A program made the translations under genes and the position numbers. The notes under the pieces were generated by a model. It saw nothing but the letters and a program-made list of their open reading frames with translations, ran no database searches and was not told where the DNA came from. Positions 49,911 through 60,782 of a DNA stretch of 64,000 bases are shown in pieces. The stretch comes from Silene latifolia. Its lineage: Eukaryota > Streptophyta > Magnoliopsida > Caryophyllales > Caryophyllaceae. Positions within the stretch are counted from its first letter, which is position 1. Each line of letters starts with the position of its first letter. The stretch lies in NCBI RefSeq assembly GCF_048544455.1, contig NC_133531.1, positions 62,534,099 through 62,598,098 of the forward strand. The letters are read 5' to 3'.

Positions 49911-51690
49911 TGGTCGCACTCACTTGGAGCATAATTTTCGGTTACTTGTCGTTAGGAGCACCTAGACCAAAACAATATTTATAACTTCGCAAAAAACTCT
50001 ATTATTAGTAAAGAGGCAAGTAAAGGTCGGATCCCAAGGGACGGGTATTGATGTAGGATTTTCGATTGCAAGTAGCGGTGTCTAGGGGTGTCACGATTTG
50101 GGTTGAGATAAGAAGATCACTAAACTAAATAGCAATAAAAGTAAACAAGCAAGATGATTAAAATGAGATGTAAACAATTGATTAAAAGAACTAGGGTGTC
50201 ATGGGGTCATAGAGGATTCATGGGAATTGATCATACAAACATATTCTCAAACTATAAGCAAGCAATTATTGTTGTGATGGATCGAGTTGGTTTATATCTT
50301 ACAATCCTATGAAGGTTTGGGTCCCGGAGCCGAACCGATTAAATTGTACAACACCTACAAGTCGACTTAATCCTCCCTACTCAAATATATGCATGGTCTA
50401 ATGAGAGTCGAGTTGGTTTATGTCTTACAAGTCTCATTGAAAAGGTAAGTGATGGGTAAAAAATGCAAGGATTCATAGGCTCGCATTTCATCAAACATAA
50501 CATGTGCATAAGTTGAGATCACAACAAGCAAGCAAATAACTTATGAAAACATATTGATTTAAGCATGAATCATCCCCCATGTTGGTTTCCCCTAATTACC
50601 CATTAACCCTAGTTAAGGAAACTACTCACTCATTATCAAGTTTAACATGTTAACAAGGTTGTGAATCATATTAACAAAGCAAAACATGATGAATAAATGA
50701 AGATGATTTACAATAATTAAAAAGGGATTAAGAGAATTATACCTACTAATGATTCCAAAATAAAGCAAAGAATAATAGAAGTACTTGATGAATGATTGGA
50801 AGGTTGTCAATCTCCCAATAAGAACCCAAATAATCTTCAATTACCCAAAATAAAAGATGAACAAAAGAGAGATTAAGGAAATGAGATTTGTATTAATATT
50901 TGATTAGAAGTTGATTACAAGATTAAGGAAAGATTGGAATGATATAAACTACACTAAAGATTAATAAGAAGAACATGATTAATCTAATTAGACTAATGGG
51001 GTATTTATACTGGGGATTAGGTACACAAATTAGGGTTTACTAAGGGCTTAAATGACGATTAAGTCCTTGAGGAATCGCTCTTCTCAGAAAAGATGCGAGT
51101 CTCTTTTTTGCCGGTCTTTCACAAATATGCGCATCTTTCATGGATGGAAGAAGAGGACGTATGGGTCTGTAAAAGAATCTGAGGGTCCAAGGGGTCGGGA
51201 CGGGCGGATTCTGTGGTGGCTGGACGGGCGGATTGATACGCTGGACGAGCGGATTGTGGTGTAGTTGGACGGGCGTCCCTATGGCAAAGACGCTCAGATT
51301 CCTGAAGTGTTGGACGAGCGTCTTCTTGGCTGGACGAGCGGATCTCGTCACAGCCTTCATTTTCTTCTTTTCTTCCTCTCTTCTTCCAATAATCCTCCCG
51401 GATTTAGTCGGGGATGCAAGGATTTCTTCATCATTGCCCATCTACTATAATATGTACAAAGGCCTTCTAACCTTGTCTTCTCTTTGATGCTTGGTCATTA
51501 GATTCGATCAATTTAGCTCTATTTTTCCATGAAAATGCAAGGTTTGCACTCCTCTCCTACCAAGGAAACAAAACCACAAATAATATGCAAAACAAAGGAT
51601 TAAAGATAGTAAATGACCCAAATATGCACTAAAAAGCATAGGAACGAGGCTAATTCGGGGACTAAATATGCTCAAATAATGGTCACATCA
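49911..51690 (-). repeat. D LTR-c (outer 5' LTR)
   Basis: 1780 bp. About 60 bp longer than LTR-a and LTR-b because of extra GACGAGCG-type units at 51260-51325. It has more private differences than the other two. Confidence 0.92.
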
Positions 51691-51695
51691 ACTAT
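51691..51695. repeat. Right target-site duplication ACTAT of the D tandem
   Basis: Same as 22139-22143. Confidence 0.85.
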
Positions 51696-52923
51696 GTTAA
51701 TCCAGTTCACTTTAATGGGGTTCAATATTGTCTCAACAACCCATTAGGATATAACAAAGTACAAGATGAGTTAACGATAACTCAAACGATAAATGTGATT
51801 ATCACACACGAGTAGTCAATACCATATTGCTACACCATGTCTTATAATCATAGGTGTACTTATGCACTTGCGAAACGCAATAAAAGTCTAGCTGTGAACA
51901 TACCATGTGTCCAACTGTTCAAACTTTGTGAATTGCGATTTCCTTCAATTTCATGTTATCCCTTATAGCATGAATTTTACTAAGTACATGTCTAGTCTTC
52001 ATAATAGACTTAGGTTCTTTAGCTTAAAAGAAGCTCTTAATGTTATCATATAACTTGTGATGTGGGTTACGGTGGACAACACTACTTGTAGTTTTAAAGT
52101 TCACCACCCAATCACAACGTACTTAGGTTCATATCGTAGAAACTTTGAAATGAAAGACAATAAAACATTCTTTTCTAGTCTCCTACTCCTTATGTCAATA
52201 ATCTGCCTAGGATTTTATAAAAATCCAAATGAGCTTGGAAAGTTGAGTTTGTGTAACCTCTTAACATACAACTCATTACTCTTCCAAACTATAGAACAGA
52301 CCATTAGTTCTCCTTGAGAATTCATGACGGTTCCATAAGGCTTACCAATGACTCTCATATGGATTAGGTAGTTATCGACTTATCATGCTCCAAGCATGTA
52401 ATTCATCTGAGACATGTGCATTAGGCATACATGATAATACTAATGGCGGAAACATCAGTGATTGAATCATGTGGACAACAGTTCTTAGGTTCATTTGAAT
52501 AATCATAATTCAATTTTCATCAATATGAACAACCTACTTAACTAGTTTATTTTAGAAGGATCATTATCATTAGAAGATACCCTTCTAAGTGCCAATCCAA
52601 CATCCCATGTTTTAATAGATTTGCATAATGTCTAATTTCATCCAGAATTGAAAACCTATTTGCACGTCATTTCCAATGAGTAATAAGTTATACAATTTAT
52701 GAAGGATGATAGCTCCAACCGAACTTCATGTCTAAACATGACAGTTACTTGCTCCCACTCAGGTCCATGTATACACACATGTTTCCTTATCAAAACATTA
52801 CATGATTGGAATGATCATTGCTTTTCTAACTATTAGTTAAAACCATATATGTCATTCACATATCCCTTTCAAAATACCCATTTGGAAAGTGGTCTTAATA
52901 CTTTACTTATTTCCATAACGAAG
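51696..52923 (-). pseudogene. Decayed RNase H and RT of E
   Basis: Continues 21519-22143. 51990-52080 resembles the RNase H KSSNKSR region of A (10360-10440); 52740-52790 resembles the SSGSK region of RT. No open frame of note. Ends at CGAAG, the left target duplication of B. Confidence 0.65.
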
Positions 52924-53910
52924 TGTGGGTTAATATCCGTATACTACCCTTTAATTGTAGGATTATAACGCAAAATTTACATGTGATTATAGTCATAAAA
53001 CGAAAAACATAATGAAACGATAAAGATATAGAAATAACCTTCGGTCCTAGTGCAAAAGGCAATGAGAGATCAAGTTAGATCTCCTCCTAATCGTTGCACC
53101 CAAGATGTCCGAGTAATGCCCTTGTGCTAGAGAGAATCCCCTAATTGCCTTGCAATATCGAGGGGATTGTTTTGTGAGTTTGTGTTGGATGAGAGATCCG
53201 GAATTCAGGAGGCACAATTCCCAAAACCCTAATTATTTTAGCAAAATGAATATTAGGTTAGAAGGGAGGAGTAACTCTCCCTTTTGATCCCTCTCATTCG
53301 GCCGTGGGTTTCTTAGGGAGGAGTGGGCTTGTCCACTTCCTCCTTATTAAACTCGTGGTCCGATAAAATCCGCTAAGATGTATACGACGCGGTCTAATTA
53401 TAAACTGTTATCGGTTATCGGAAATTAAGGCATCAACTAATAATACGGGTTAGTTGAATTATTAATACATGTCCGACAAAACAGTATTGTATAATTATAT
53501 TCAATATACATTTAATTAAATATAAAACGCTTATATTTAATTTTCTGAATTAATGGTTAATTCGCCTTTAGCCCATGATATTTAATCCGTATTAAATATA
53601 AGATCTCAACATCACATTTTGACTAATTATTAGTCAAATAACTCAGACTAACTGGTTAGTCAAATTTGGCATCTACATGACTGTATTTTCATACCGTCAC
53701 ATCACTCAAACGTATCCTATAGGTGTGACTTTTAGGGACCAGTTGATCACCGCCATCTGTATGACAATAACGTCAAACTTATCTAGCAAGCCAACCGTTA
53801 TTGATAAACGTTGATCAACTGATAATAATACCAAAAGTATGCCCTTTAATTTGATCCTTTTAGAGATTTATAAGTCCTTGCACTAACTGTTAAGGACACC
53901 AACCCCAACA
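52924..53910 (-). repeat. 3' LTR of B
   Basis: 987 bp; minus strand starts TGTTGGGGTTGGTGTCC at 53910. Confidence 0.94.
53740..53821 (-). promoter_or_regulatory. LTR stem-loop, B 3' LTR
   Basis: Outer arms CAGTTGATCA/TGATCAACTG perfect (10 bp). Inner arms CAATAACG/CGTTATTG perfect (8 bp); against A, the outermost inner pair changed from T-A to C-G. A TTATAAATC box at 53865-53873 (minus strand) puts the likely start site just before it. Confidence 0.78.
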
Positions 53911-54014
53911 AGCTCCCACTTGTCCGTACAAGTGTATGTGCAATGACGTTATCCGCACTAACTGGAGGACACAAGCTCCAACAAACTCCCACTTGTCCGT
54001 ACAAGTGTATGTGC
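53911..54014 (-). repeat. Duplicated polypurine tract with a foreign LTR tip in B
   Basis: CTCCCACTTGTCCGTACAAG and the bases after it occur twice, at 53913 and 53986, 73 bp apart. Between them is TGTTGGAGCTTGTGTCCTCC (minus strand, 53983 downward), the first 20 bases of the A-family LTR. Each copy has the CACTTGT/ACAAGTG hairpin. Confidence 0.85.
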
Positions 54015-54768
54015 GATAACCGATTCTCATATTCATTTAAAATTTCTCCCACTCAATGTAAAACAATTTGCAGATCTGGATCCACAAAGGTCGTATTTTA
54101 CAATCGATCTGTATCTAGAGTGGTTTCTCCGACTAGAGAGTAACTTAACTGATAAAACGAATCCGTATCCGAGCATGGCCATGCATTTCGATTCTGACTC
54201 CTCGAGTGGCCCCGAGAAATATCGAGTACGATAAAGGCTGAATATTTCCTTCAACTCGACTCCTTCCAATCTAAGCACAGTATGAAATGACCCAGAAAAA
54301 ATCTACTTGGCCCCCTGTTACGGATGACCGTGAGAAAGAAACCAAAGTCACCCAAAATCTGCCTTAGTCTCAAGAGACAGTCGATAGTCAAAAGAATCGA
54401 CTCTTAGGATCACCATGGAAGTCCTATCCACGACCGGGCACCGAATGTTATAAAACATTTAGGACTCCACGTCGATGTCACAATTGTGTCCTACGAAATA
54501 TCCATATAAATCGCCTCTGTGATTGGTCAGTCAACCGGTTGACTTATGGCTCGTTGAACCCACCATCAACCAACGTCACAAAATAATTGCCGAGTTATCA
54601 GCTCATGTGGGCAATTAAGGGTAAAAAAAATATAATGTTCGTTCGAGTTCACTTTGTGGTGTTCAAAAATTGTCGTACAATTCCACATGAAAAACAAAAT
54701 ATATAAATATCAAAACGATGATGTCGTATAGAGTACAAAAGGGAATGAATCTAATCCATAAAAGAGTA
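54015..54768 (-). other. 3' untranslated part of B
   Basis: No gene seen. Homologous to 711-842 plus 9565-10190 of A. Confidence 0.8.
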
Positions 54769-55345
54769 CTACAACTTAGGAACACGTTTAATTCCCATGG
54801 AATTAACGTGCCCTTCATGCTTATCTTGTCGTAATGCTTTAGTGAGAGGATGATCTGCTATGTTATTATCCGTAGCAATCTTTTCTATCACTACTTCCTT
54901 TTGCTCCACGTAATCCCGGATTAGATGAGCTTTCCGTTGTACATGTCTAGACTTGTTGCTAGACTTTGACTCCTTAGCTTGGAAGATGGCACCACTATTG
55001 TCGCAATAGATGGTGATCGGGTCATTCGAACTAGGTACTACAGATAGCCCATGTAAGAATTGACGCATCCATATCGCTTCCTTTGTAGCTTCAGACGCGG
55101 CATAGTACTCGGACTCGGTCGTAGAATCTCTTTGTGTGATTTGTTTCGAACTCTTCCAGCTGACTGCAGCGCCATTAAGAGTAAAAACGAATCCAGACTG
55201 AGATTTCGAGTCATCTCGATCCGTTTGGAAACTAGCATCTGCGTAACCGGTTGCGCATAGCTTTTGTTCGCCTCCATAAGTCAATGCCCAATCTTTAGTC
55301 CTCCGTAGGTACTTAAGAATGTTCTTGACAGCCAGCCAATGTGAT
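54769..55345 (-). pseudogene. RNase H region of B
   Basis: The 55284-54769 stretch reads YADASF, TTESEYYA, ITIYCDN, KSRHV and HLIRDYV, ending in a TAG after KRVPKL. It shows what A had before the solo LTR. Upstream it is shifted against RT near 55350 (a base change in the FQQRSG/DPGESHW segment). Role in the family: removal of the RNA strand during cDNA synthesis. Confidence 0.88.
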
Positions 55346-56557
55346 TCACCCGGATCTTTGTTGGAATCGACTTGTCATACTCAATGCATATGCCACGTCC
55401 GGACGTGTGCATATCATGGCATACATGATAGATCCTATTGCCGAGGCATAAGGAATCTGTGCCATGCGCTCTTTCTCTTCCGGTGTCTCTGGTGCCCGAG
55501 ACTTGCTCAAATGCACCCCTGGAGCCATGGGAAGGAACCCCTTCTTGGAGTTAGTCATGTTGAATCTCTCTAGGACTTTGTCTATGTAAGACTCTGATCG
55601 AGAGATAACATCCGACGTGATCTATCTCGATAGATACGGATGCCTAGAATTCTTTGTGCCTCTCCCAGATCTTTCATCTGGAAATGGTTTTTCAACCATA
55701 CTTTCACCGAATTTAAGAGAGGTATGTCATTCCCAATCAGGAGTATGTCGTCAACATACAATATTAGGAAGACAATCTTGCTCCCACTCGACTTGATATA
55801 TAGACATGGTTCCTCGACCGATCGAGTAAATCCATTTTCTTTTATCACTTGGTCGAAGCGATGATTCCAACTCCTTGATGCTTGCTTAAGTCCATAAATG
55901 GAACGCTTAAGCTTGCACACTTTCTTAGGATGCCTTTGGATCGATGAAACCTTCGGGTTGTACCATGTACAACTCTTCCTCCAAAAAGCCGTTTAAGAAG
56001 GCGGTTTTCACGTCCATTTGCCAAATTTCATAGTCATGAAAAGCGGCAATCGCTAAGATAATCCGAATGGAACGCAGCATAACTACGGGTGCAAAAATCT
56101 CATCGTAGTGCAAACCTGGCACTTGGGTGAAACCTTTAGCAACTAGTCGTGCTTTGTAGATATCTTGGTGACCTTCCACAGAATGCTTTATCTTGTAAAG
56201 CCATTTGCATTGAAGGGGACGAACCTTAGCGGGTAAGTCAACAAGATCCCACACGTTGTTCTCATACATGGAGTCCATCTCGGATTGCATGGCCTCAAGC
56301 CATAGCTTTGAGTCGAATCTGGTCATGGCACCTTTATAGGTTGCGGGTTCACTACTCGTTAAGAGTAGAACGTCATCTATGTCATGTTCCTCGACCATAC
56401 CGATGTATCTGTCCGGAGGAATAGAGACTCTTCCCGACCTCCTAGGTTTCTCGGGAATGTTAACAGCAAGGGATTGAAGGAATAGGTTCCTCCAATAGTT
56501 GCTCGGTATTTGGTTTTGGAATCTCCGACAGGTCGAAGGTTCTTTCACTCTTTGCAT
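55346..56557 (-). pseudogene. Reverse transcriptase region of B (frame broken)
   Basis: 56557-55925 carries the RT start (WLYKIKHSVEG, LVAKGFTQVPGLHYDEIFAP, WQMDVKTAFLNG). 55920-55582 carries YGLKQASRSW and the catalytic YVDD. 55558-55346 carries SAIGSIMYAM. Shifts lie at about 55922, 55585 and 55355. All catalytic blocks are readable but no full-length product can be made. Confidence 0.88.
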
Positions 56558-57972
56558 TCTCGAGAAATTCCTTCTCTAAGAATGTCGCACTAGCCGCAAC
56601 AAAAACACGTTGTTCGGTTGGCGAATAAAAGTAATGACCAAGTGTTCCTTTAGGATAACCTATAAAGTATGTCTTGACCGATCGCGGGCCGAGCTTATCC
56701 TCGTGTCTCCACTTGACATAAGCCTCGCAGCCCCAAACCCGTATAAAGGACAAGTTGGGGACCGTTCCTTTCCATAGTTCATATGGAGTCTTGTCAATGA
56801 CTTTAGACGGACTTGATTTAAGTATTAGAGCGGTGACAAAGAGCATAACCCCATAATGAATCGGGTAAAACCGTGTGACTCATCATGGATCGAACCATAT
56901 CAAGTAGTGTTCGATTTCTCCGTTCGGACACACCATTCAACCGAGGTGTTCCGGTGGAGTTAAGCGTAGGGCAATCCCACGAGTCCTTTAGGTGTTGATC
57001 AAACTCGTGAGAAAGATACTCGCCACCACGATCTGAACGTAGTGTTTTAATCTTTCTACCCAATAGGTTCTGTACCCTATTCTGGTATTCCTTGAATTTC
57101 TCAAAGGATTCACTTTTGTGCTTCATTAAGTAGACATAACCATATCTACTTAAATCGTCCGTGAAAGTGATGAAATACCTATAGCCTTCTCGTGCGGTGA
57201 TTGACATAGGTCCACATACATCCGTGTGTATGAGTCCTAATAGGTCAGCAGCGCGCATTCCAACACCTTTGAAGGAAATACGAGTCATCTTGCCGATGAG
57301 ACATGATTCACACGTGCCAAATGATTGAAAATCAAAGGCCGAGATAGCTCCATTTTTGATGAGCTGTTTTACGCGTTTCTCATTAATGTGTCCCATACGG
57401 CAGTGCCATAGATACGTTTGATCTTTGTCACCAACCTTTAACTTTTTATTCATTACGTGTAATATTTCCGTGGTCTGATCTAAAACATAAATTCCGTTCA
57501 TGGAGACTGCCTTGCCGTAAATCATATCGTGTAAAGAGAAAATGCAAGCATTATTTTCTATTACAAATGAAAAACCAAGTTTGTCAAGTGCAGAAACTGA
57601 AATAATGTTTTTGGAAAGACTAGGTACATAATAGCAGTCATATAATGACAACTCAAATCCGCTAGGAAGCTGGATCACATATGTCCCCTTTGAGATGGCA
57701 GCCACTCTTGCTCCATTCCCAACACGCAGGTCCACCTCACCCTTTACGAGGGGTTCGATGTTTCGGAGCCCCTGCACATGATTACACAGATGAGAACCAC
57801 AACCAGTATCAAGTACCCAAGTTCCGTAACTTGCGTGGTTAATCTCAATCATATGAATAAAAGTAGAAGAGAGAGAAGACATACCAACAGGTTTAACACG
57901 ACCTGCCTTTAAGTCCTCATGATAAACAGGACATGTGCGTCTCAATGCCCGATCATGTGGCAATGATGGCAT
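56460..57972 (-). pseudogene. Protease and integrase region of B
   Basis: A 384-codon open stretch (57972-56818) holds the protease site WVLDTGCGSHL, the pre-integrase HCRMGH...CESCLIGK, and the integrase core with D in HTDVCG, D in LRSDRGGEY and E in VSERRNR. It is the longest intact piece of pol in the window. Short shifted patches occur just before PRLNGVSERRNR and at 56830; 56846-56460 carries on with FIRVWGCEAYVKW. Confidence 0.9.
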
Positions 57973-58799
57973 TCCATGTTTTCTTTCTTGCTCTTTGTCG
58001 CGCTAGATGAGTTGCTCGACTCACCGGGACCACTCTTTTCTGAACCCGACTTCTTAAACTTTGCCTTACCTCTTGCTAGGTTTGCACGAGCTTTGCCCTT
58101 ACCTTTCCCTTTGTTTGACACAACGAGAACATCTTGTTTCATGCTCCCACCGAACTTCATGTCCTTCTCGGTCTGTACGAGGAGGGAGTGCGGTTCATGG
58201 GGAGTCTTCTTCAAATCATTCATATAGTAATTCGCTCTAAATTGCGAATAACCATCGTGGAGTGAGTGAAGTATGCGGTCGATAACAATGTTCTCGCTGA
58301 TGTTACAATTAAAGGTCTCAGTTTCTCGACATTCTCAATCATGCGAGAATGTGTGGGCTAACCGGTTGGTTGGCCCTTTCGGAGTCTCGCATCAAAGAAG
58401 CGAGTGGTATGCTCATAGGTCACGATTCTCGGTGCTTTCGAGAATTCCTTGGTGAGCGTGGTGAAAATCTTGTTTGCACCATGGGCTATGAAGCGTTTCT
58501 GCAAATTGGGTTCCATTGCAAAAATGAGTACGTTTTTAATCGCACCCGCTTCCATACAGAAATCATTAAACTTGGTGATTTCAGCAGCTCAAGCCGTGGG
58601 ACCTGGGTTTGCCGGGATGGGCTCCAAGAGATATTTGAGCTTCCGTCGGCGGCGCGGCATTCCGTAATGCCGCCTCCCGTCCCGCGAAGTTTGATCCATC
58701 ATTCTTGATCGAGTAGCGATTCATCCGATTCATGAAGATCGAAGCCAGGACTCACGGTCCAATGTGGCACTTGGCATTGGGTTATCGTAGAACCACCAT
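57942..58799 (-). pseudogene. gag and zinc knuckle of B
   Basis: The equivalent of the A gag start is the ATG at 58797-58799, but it meets a stop after five codons. Readable gag pieces are 58555-58358 (FAMEPNLQKRFIAHG, YEHTTRFFDARL) and 58223-57942 (LLVQTEKDMKFGGSMK, then CHHCHMIGH). One base is missing inside the knuckle near 57955, which separates it from the protease frame. Confidence 0.85.
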
Positions 58800-60768
58800 T
58801 TGTTATTTAGCGAGTTTAAAAGTTCGTGATCTACACTTTGAAAAAGAAAGAAAAACAAAACGAAATAAGCAACTCATCGAGGTGATTTAAGTCTATTTAA
58901 AATTAATTTTAACATGTAGACTCAATGCACTTGCATAATTGATCTCCCTCAAGAATGATACAAGTGATCCCAAGACTCAATTTTTGTAAATTGATAAGCC
59001 AAGTATGTTTAGCTAATTCTTAGGAAGAACTCTTGGTCGATAGATTTCCGTAAATCCTATCTATAGTCCACCATAGTCACAGGATCGTACGAGTGACCAT
59101 AGTGTTGAGATAAAATAGGTCAATCGGTTCCAACTTACCCGACGTAGAAGGGGTCATAGTATGCCTACCGACGAAGAAGGGACTCATTGGAGTTTGACCT
59201 ATGAAGACCGTTCTCAATTTTGGTTTATACGAGGAAGATCCCATCAACTTAATTATAATTCATTTTAAGTGAACGAATAACTAGCGTCTGCGTGAATGAA
59301 TCAATTTAGGTGATGGCTTAAAATCGTGTGACATGAGAATGTCAATGAAAACTAACTCGTGACCTCTATATGCGTCAGTTTTCATGCAATGATTAGGTGG
59401 TTTGATTTTTAGGCGGAATATGATGCATATTATCGTTACGAAAAATAAATAAATGAATGCAATACGTAAACATAAATTCCTAGTGTGGCCTGTCCTAGTA
59501 AAATAAAACATAAAACAACTTTGGAATCCACCGTTGGACCCGAGAAGCTTGTCTTGATGTTCCATCTTGATCCATGTAGCGGGAGTGAGCATCCGGTCTC
59601 CATCTTTGGTCTTCTTAAAAATTACAATTAAAATTTACAAATATAAACCTATTTACATTCTAAATAAAAACTGTAATTAAAAGAAATAAAATGGAGATAC
59701 GAGATCTCAAAATACAACCAAGACCGTGTTCCATCATTACGGTAACACGTTCTACTAAGGCCACACTAAGTTACAACCGTTTGCAAAATAAATAAATACG
59801 TAATAAAAGGCATTCAAAACATTCAAAATTAACGATAAATAAAATGCATCAACTAAATTAAATTTATTCATGACATAATTCCGTAATTATGTTAAATTTT
59901 TATCCAAACCACCAAAGATAATTAAAATTACATGACAAAACCGCTTTAGTCAAGTTAATTTTAATCCGAGATAATCCGTTACAATAAATCGTTTTAAAGT
60001 AACTTTATTTTACGTGGGTGAACCGTTTCACTAATCAAGCGAGAGCATAAAAACACTTTATGCAATAAAAAGGGGCCGAAAAAAAACAGAATTTTTTTTT
60101 TTTTTTCTTCTGTACTGCTGTACGTGAACAGTACCAGTGGCCAAAAAATTTTTTTTTTTTTTTTAAATCGGCTGAAATGCCGAGAGCCTCTAAAGGGAAA
60201 AAAAATCGGCTAAAACGAGATCAAACAAGTGATCAAACAACAAAACGATTTGTAAAAACTCAATTGCAATTTTAATCTAATCTGTATAGAAATCAAATTA
60301 CAATTGTTAATCTTCAACATATTGCAATAATTATCGGTTAAAATTACAATATGTGAAGAACGATTGAAAACAAGAGATCAAACGATCTAACAAAATTTTG
60401 TGGCACGCAAATCAATGCAATAAAAACAGAAAACAGGCCGTGTTCATGAAGGCCACACGGTTTTCATAAAAAAAAAAACAGATTTGTCGAAACAAAAATA
60501 GCCACACGAAATTTTATGCAATCATTTTGACCGATCTTTAACATATAGCGATGAATATCGATTACATAGATAATATGCAAAGATAAAAAAGTAAACAATC
60601 ATCACCGTGTAAACTAGACACGGATCCCAACACAAAAAAAAACGCAGCAAATTTTTTTTAAAAAAAATGCCGAGACAAAAATAGGCAGCCGTGACCAATT
60701 TTTGAACAAAAATTCATCGTTTCAACAATCGTTTGATGAAAAACACATATAAAAATTTACGTGGCCTC
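58800..60768 (-). other. Untranslated leader of B
   Basis: About 2 kb without coding potential. Long T or A runs at 60095-60115, 60148-60164 and 60645-60670. Parallels 15273-17251 of A. Confidence 0.75.
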
Positions 60769-60782
60769 GCTCTGATACCACT
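60769..60782 (-). promoter_or_regulatory. Primer-binding site of B
   Basis: AGTGGTATCAGAGC on the minus strand, the same as in A. Confidence 0.92.

Larger units (their letters stand above)
22144..51690 (-). mobile_element. Tandem Ty3/gypsy (Athila-like) array 'D': LTR-internal-LTR-internal-LTR
   Basis: Three LTRs (22144-23863, 31892-33612, 49911-51690) alternate with two internal regions in the same order and orientation. Only the outermost edges carry a target duplication (ACTAT). The internal regions hold gag and protease, then an ATHILA ORF-1-like ORF, but no RT, RNase H or integrase. The primer site after each 5' LTR reads GGCACCGTTGCCGGGG on the minus strand, the Athila type (tRNA-Asp class). 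This is one insertion later enlarged by unequal LTR recombination. MITE and C2 insertions came later. Confidence 0.9.
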
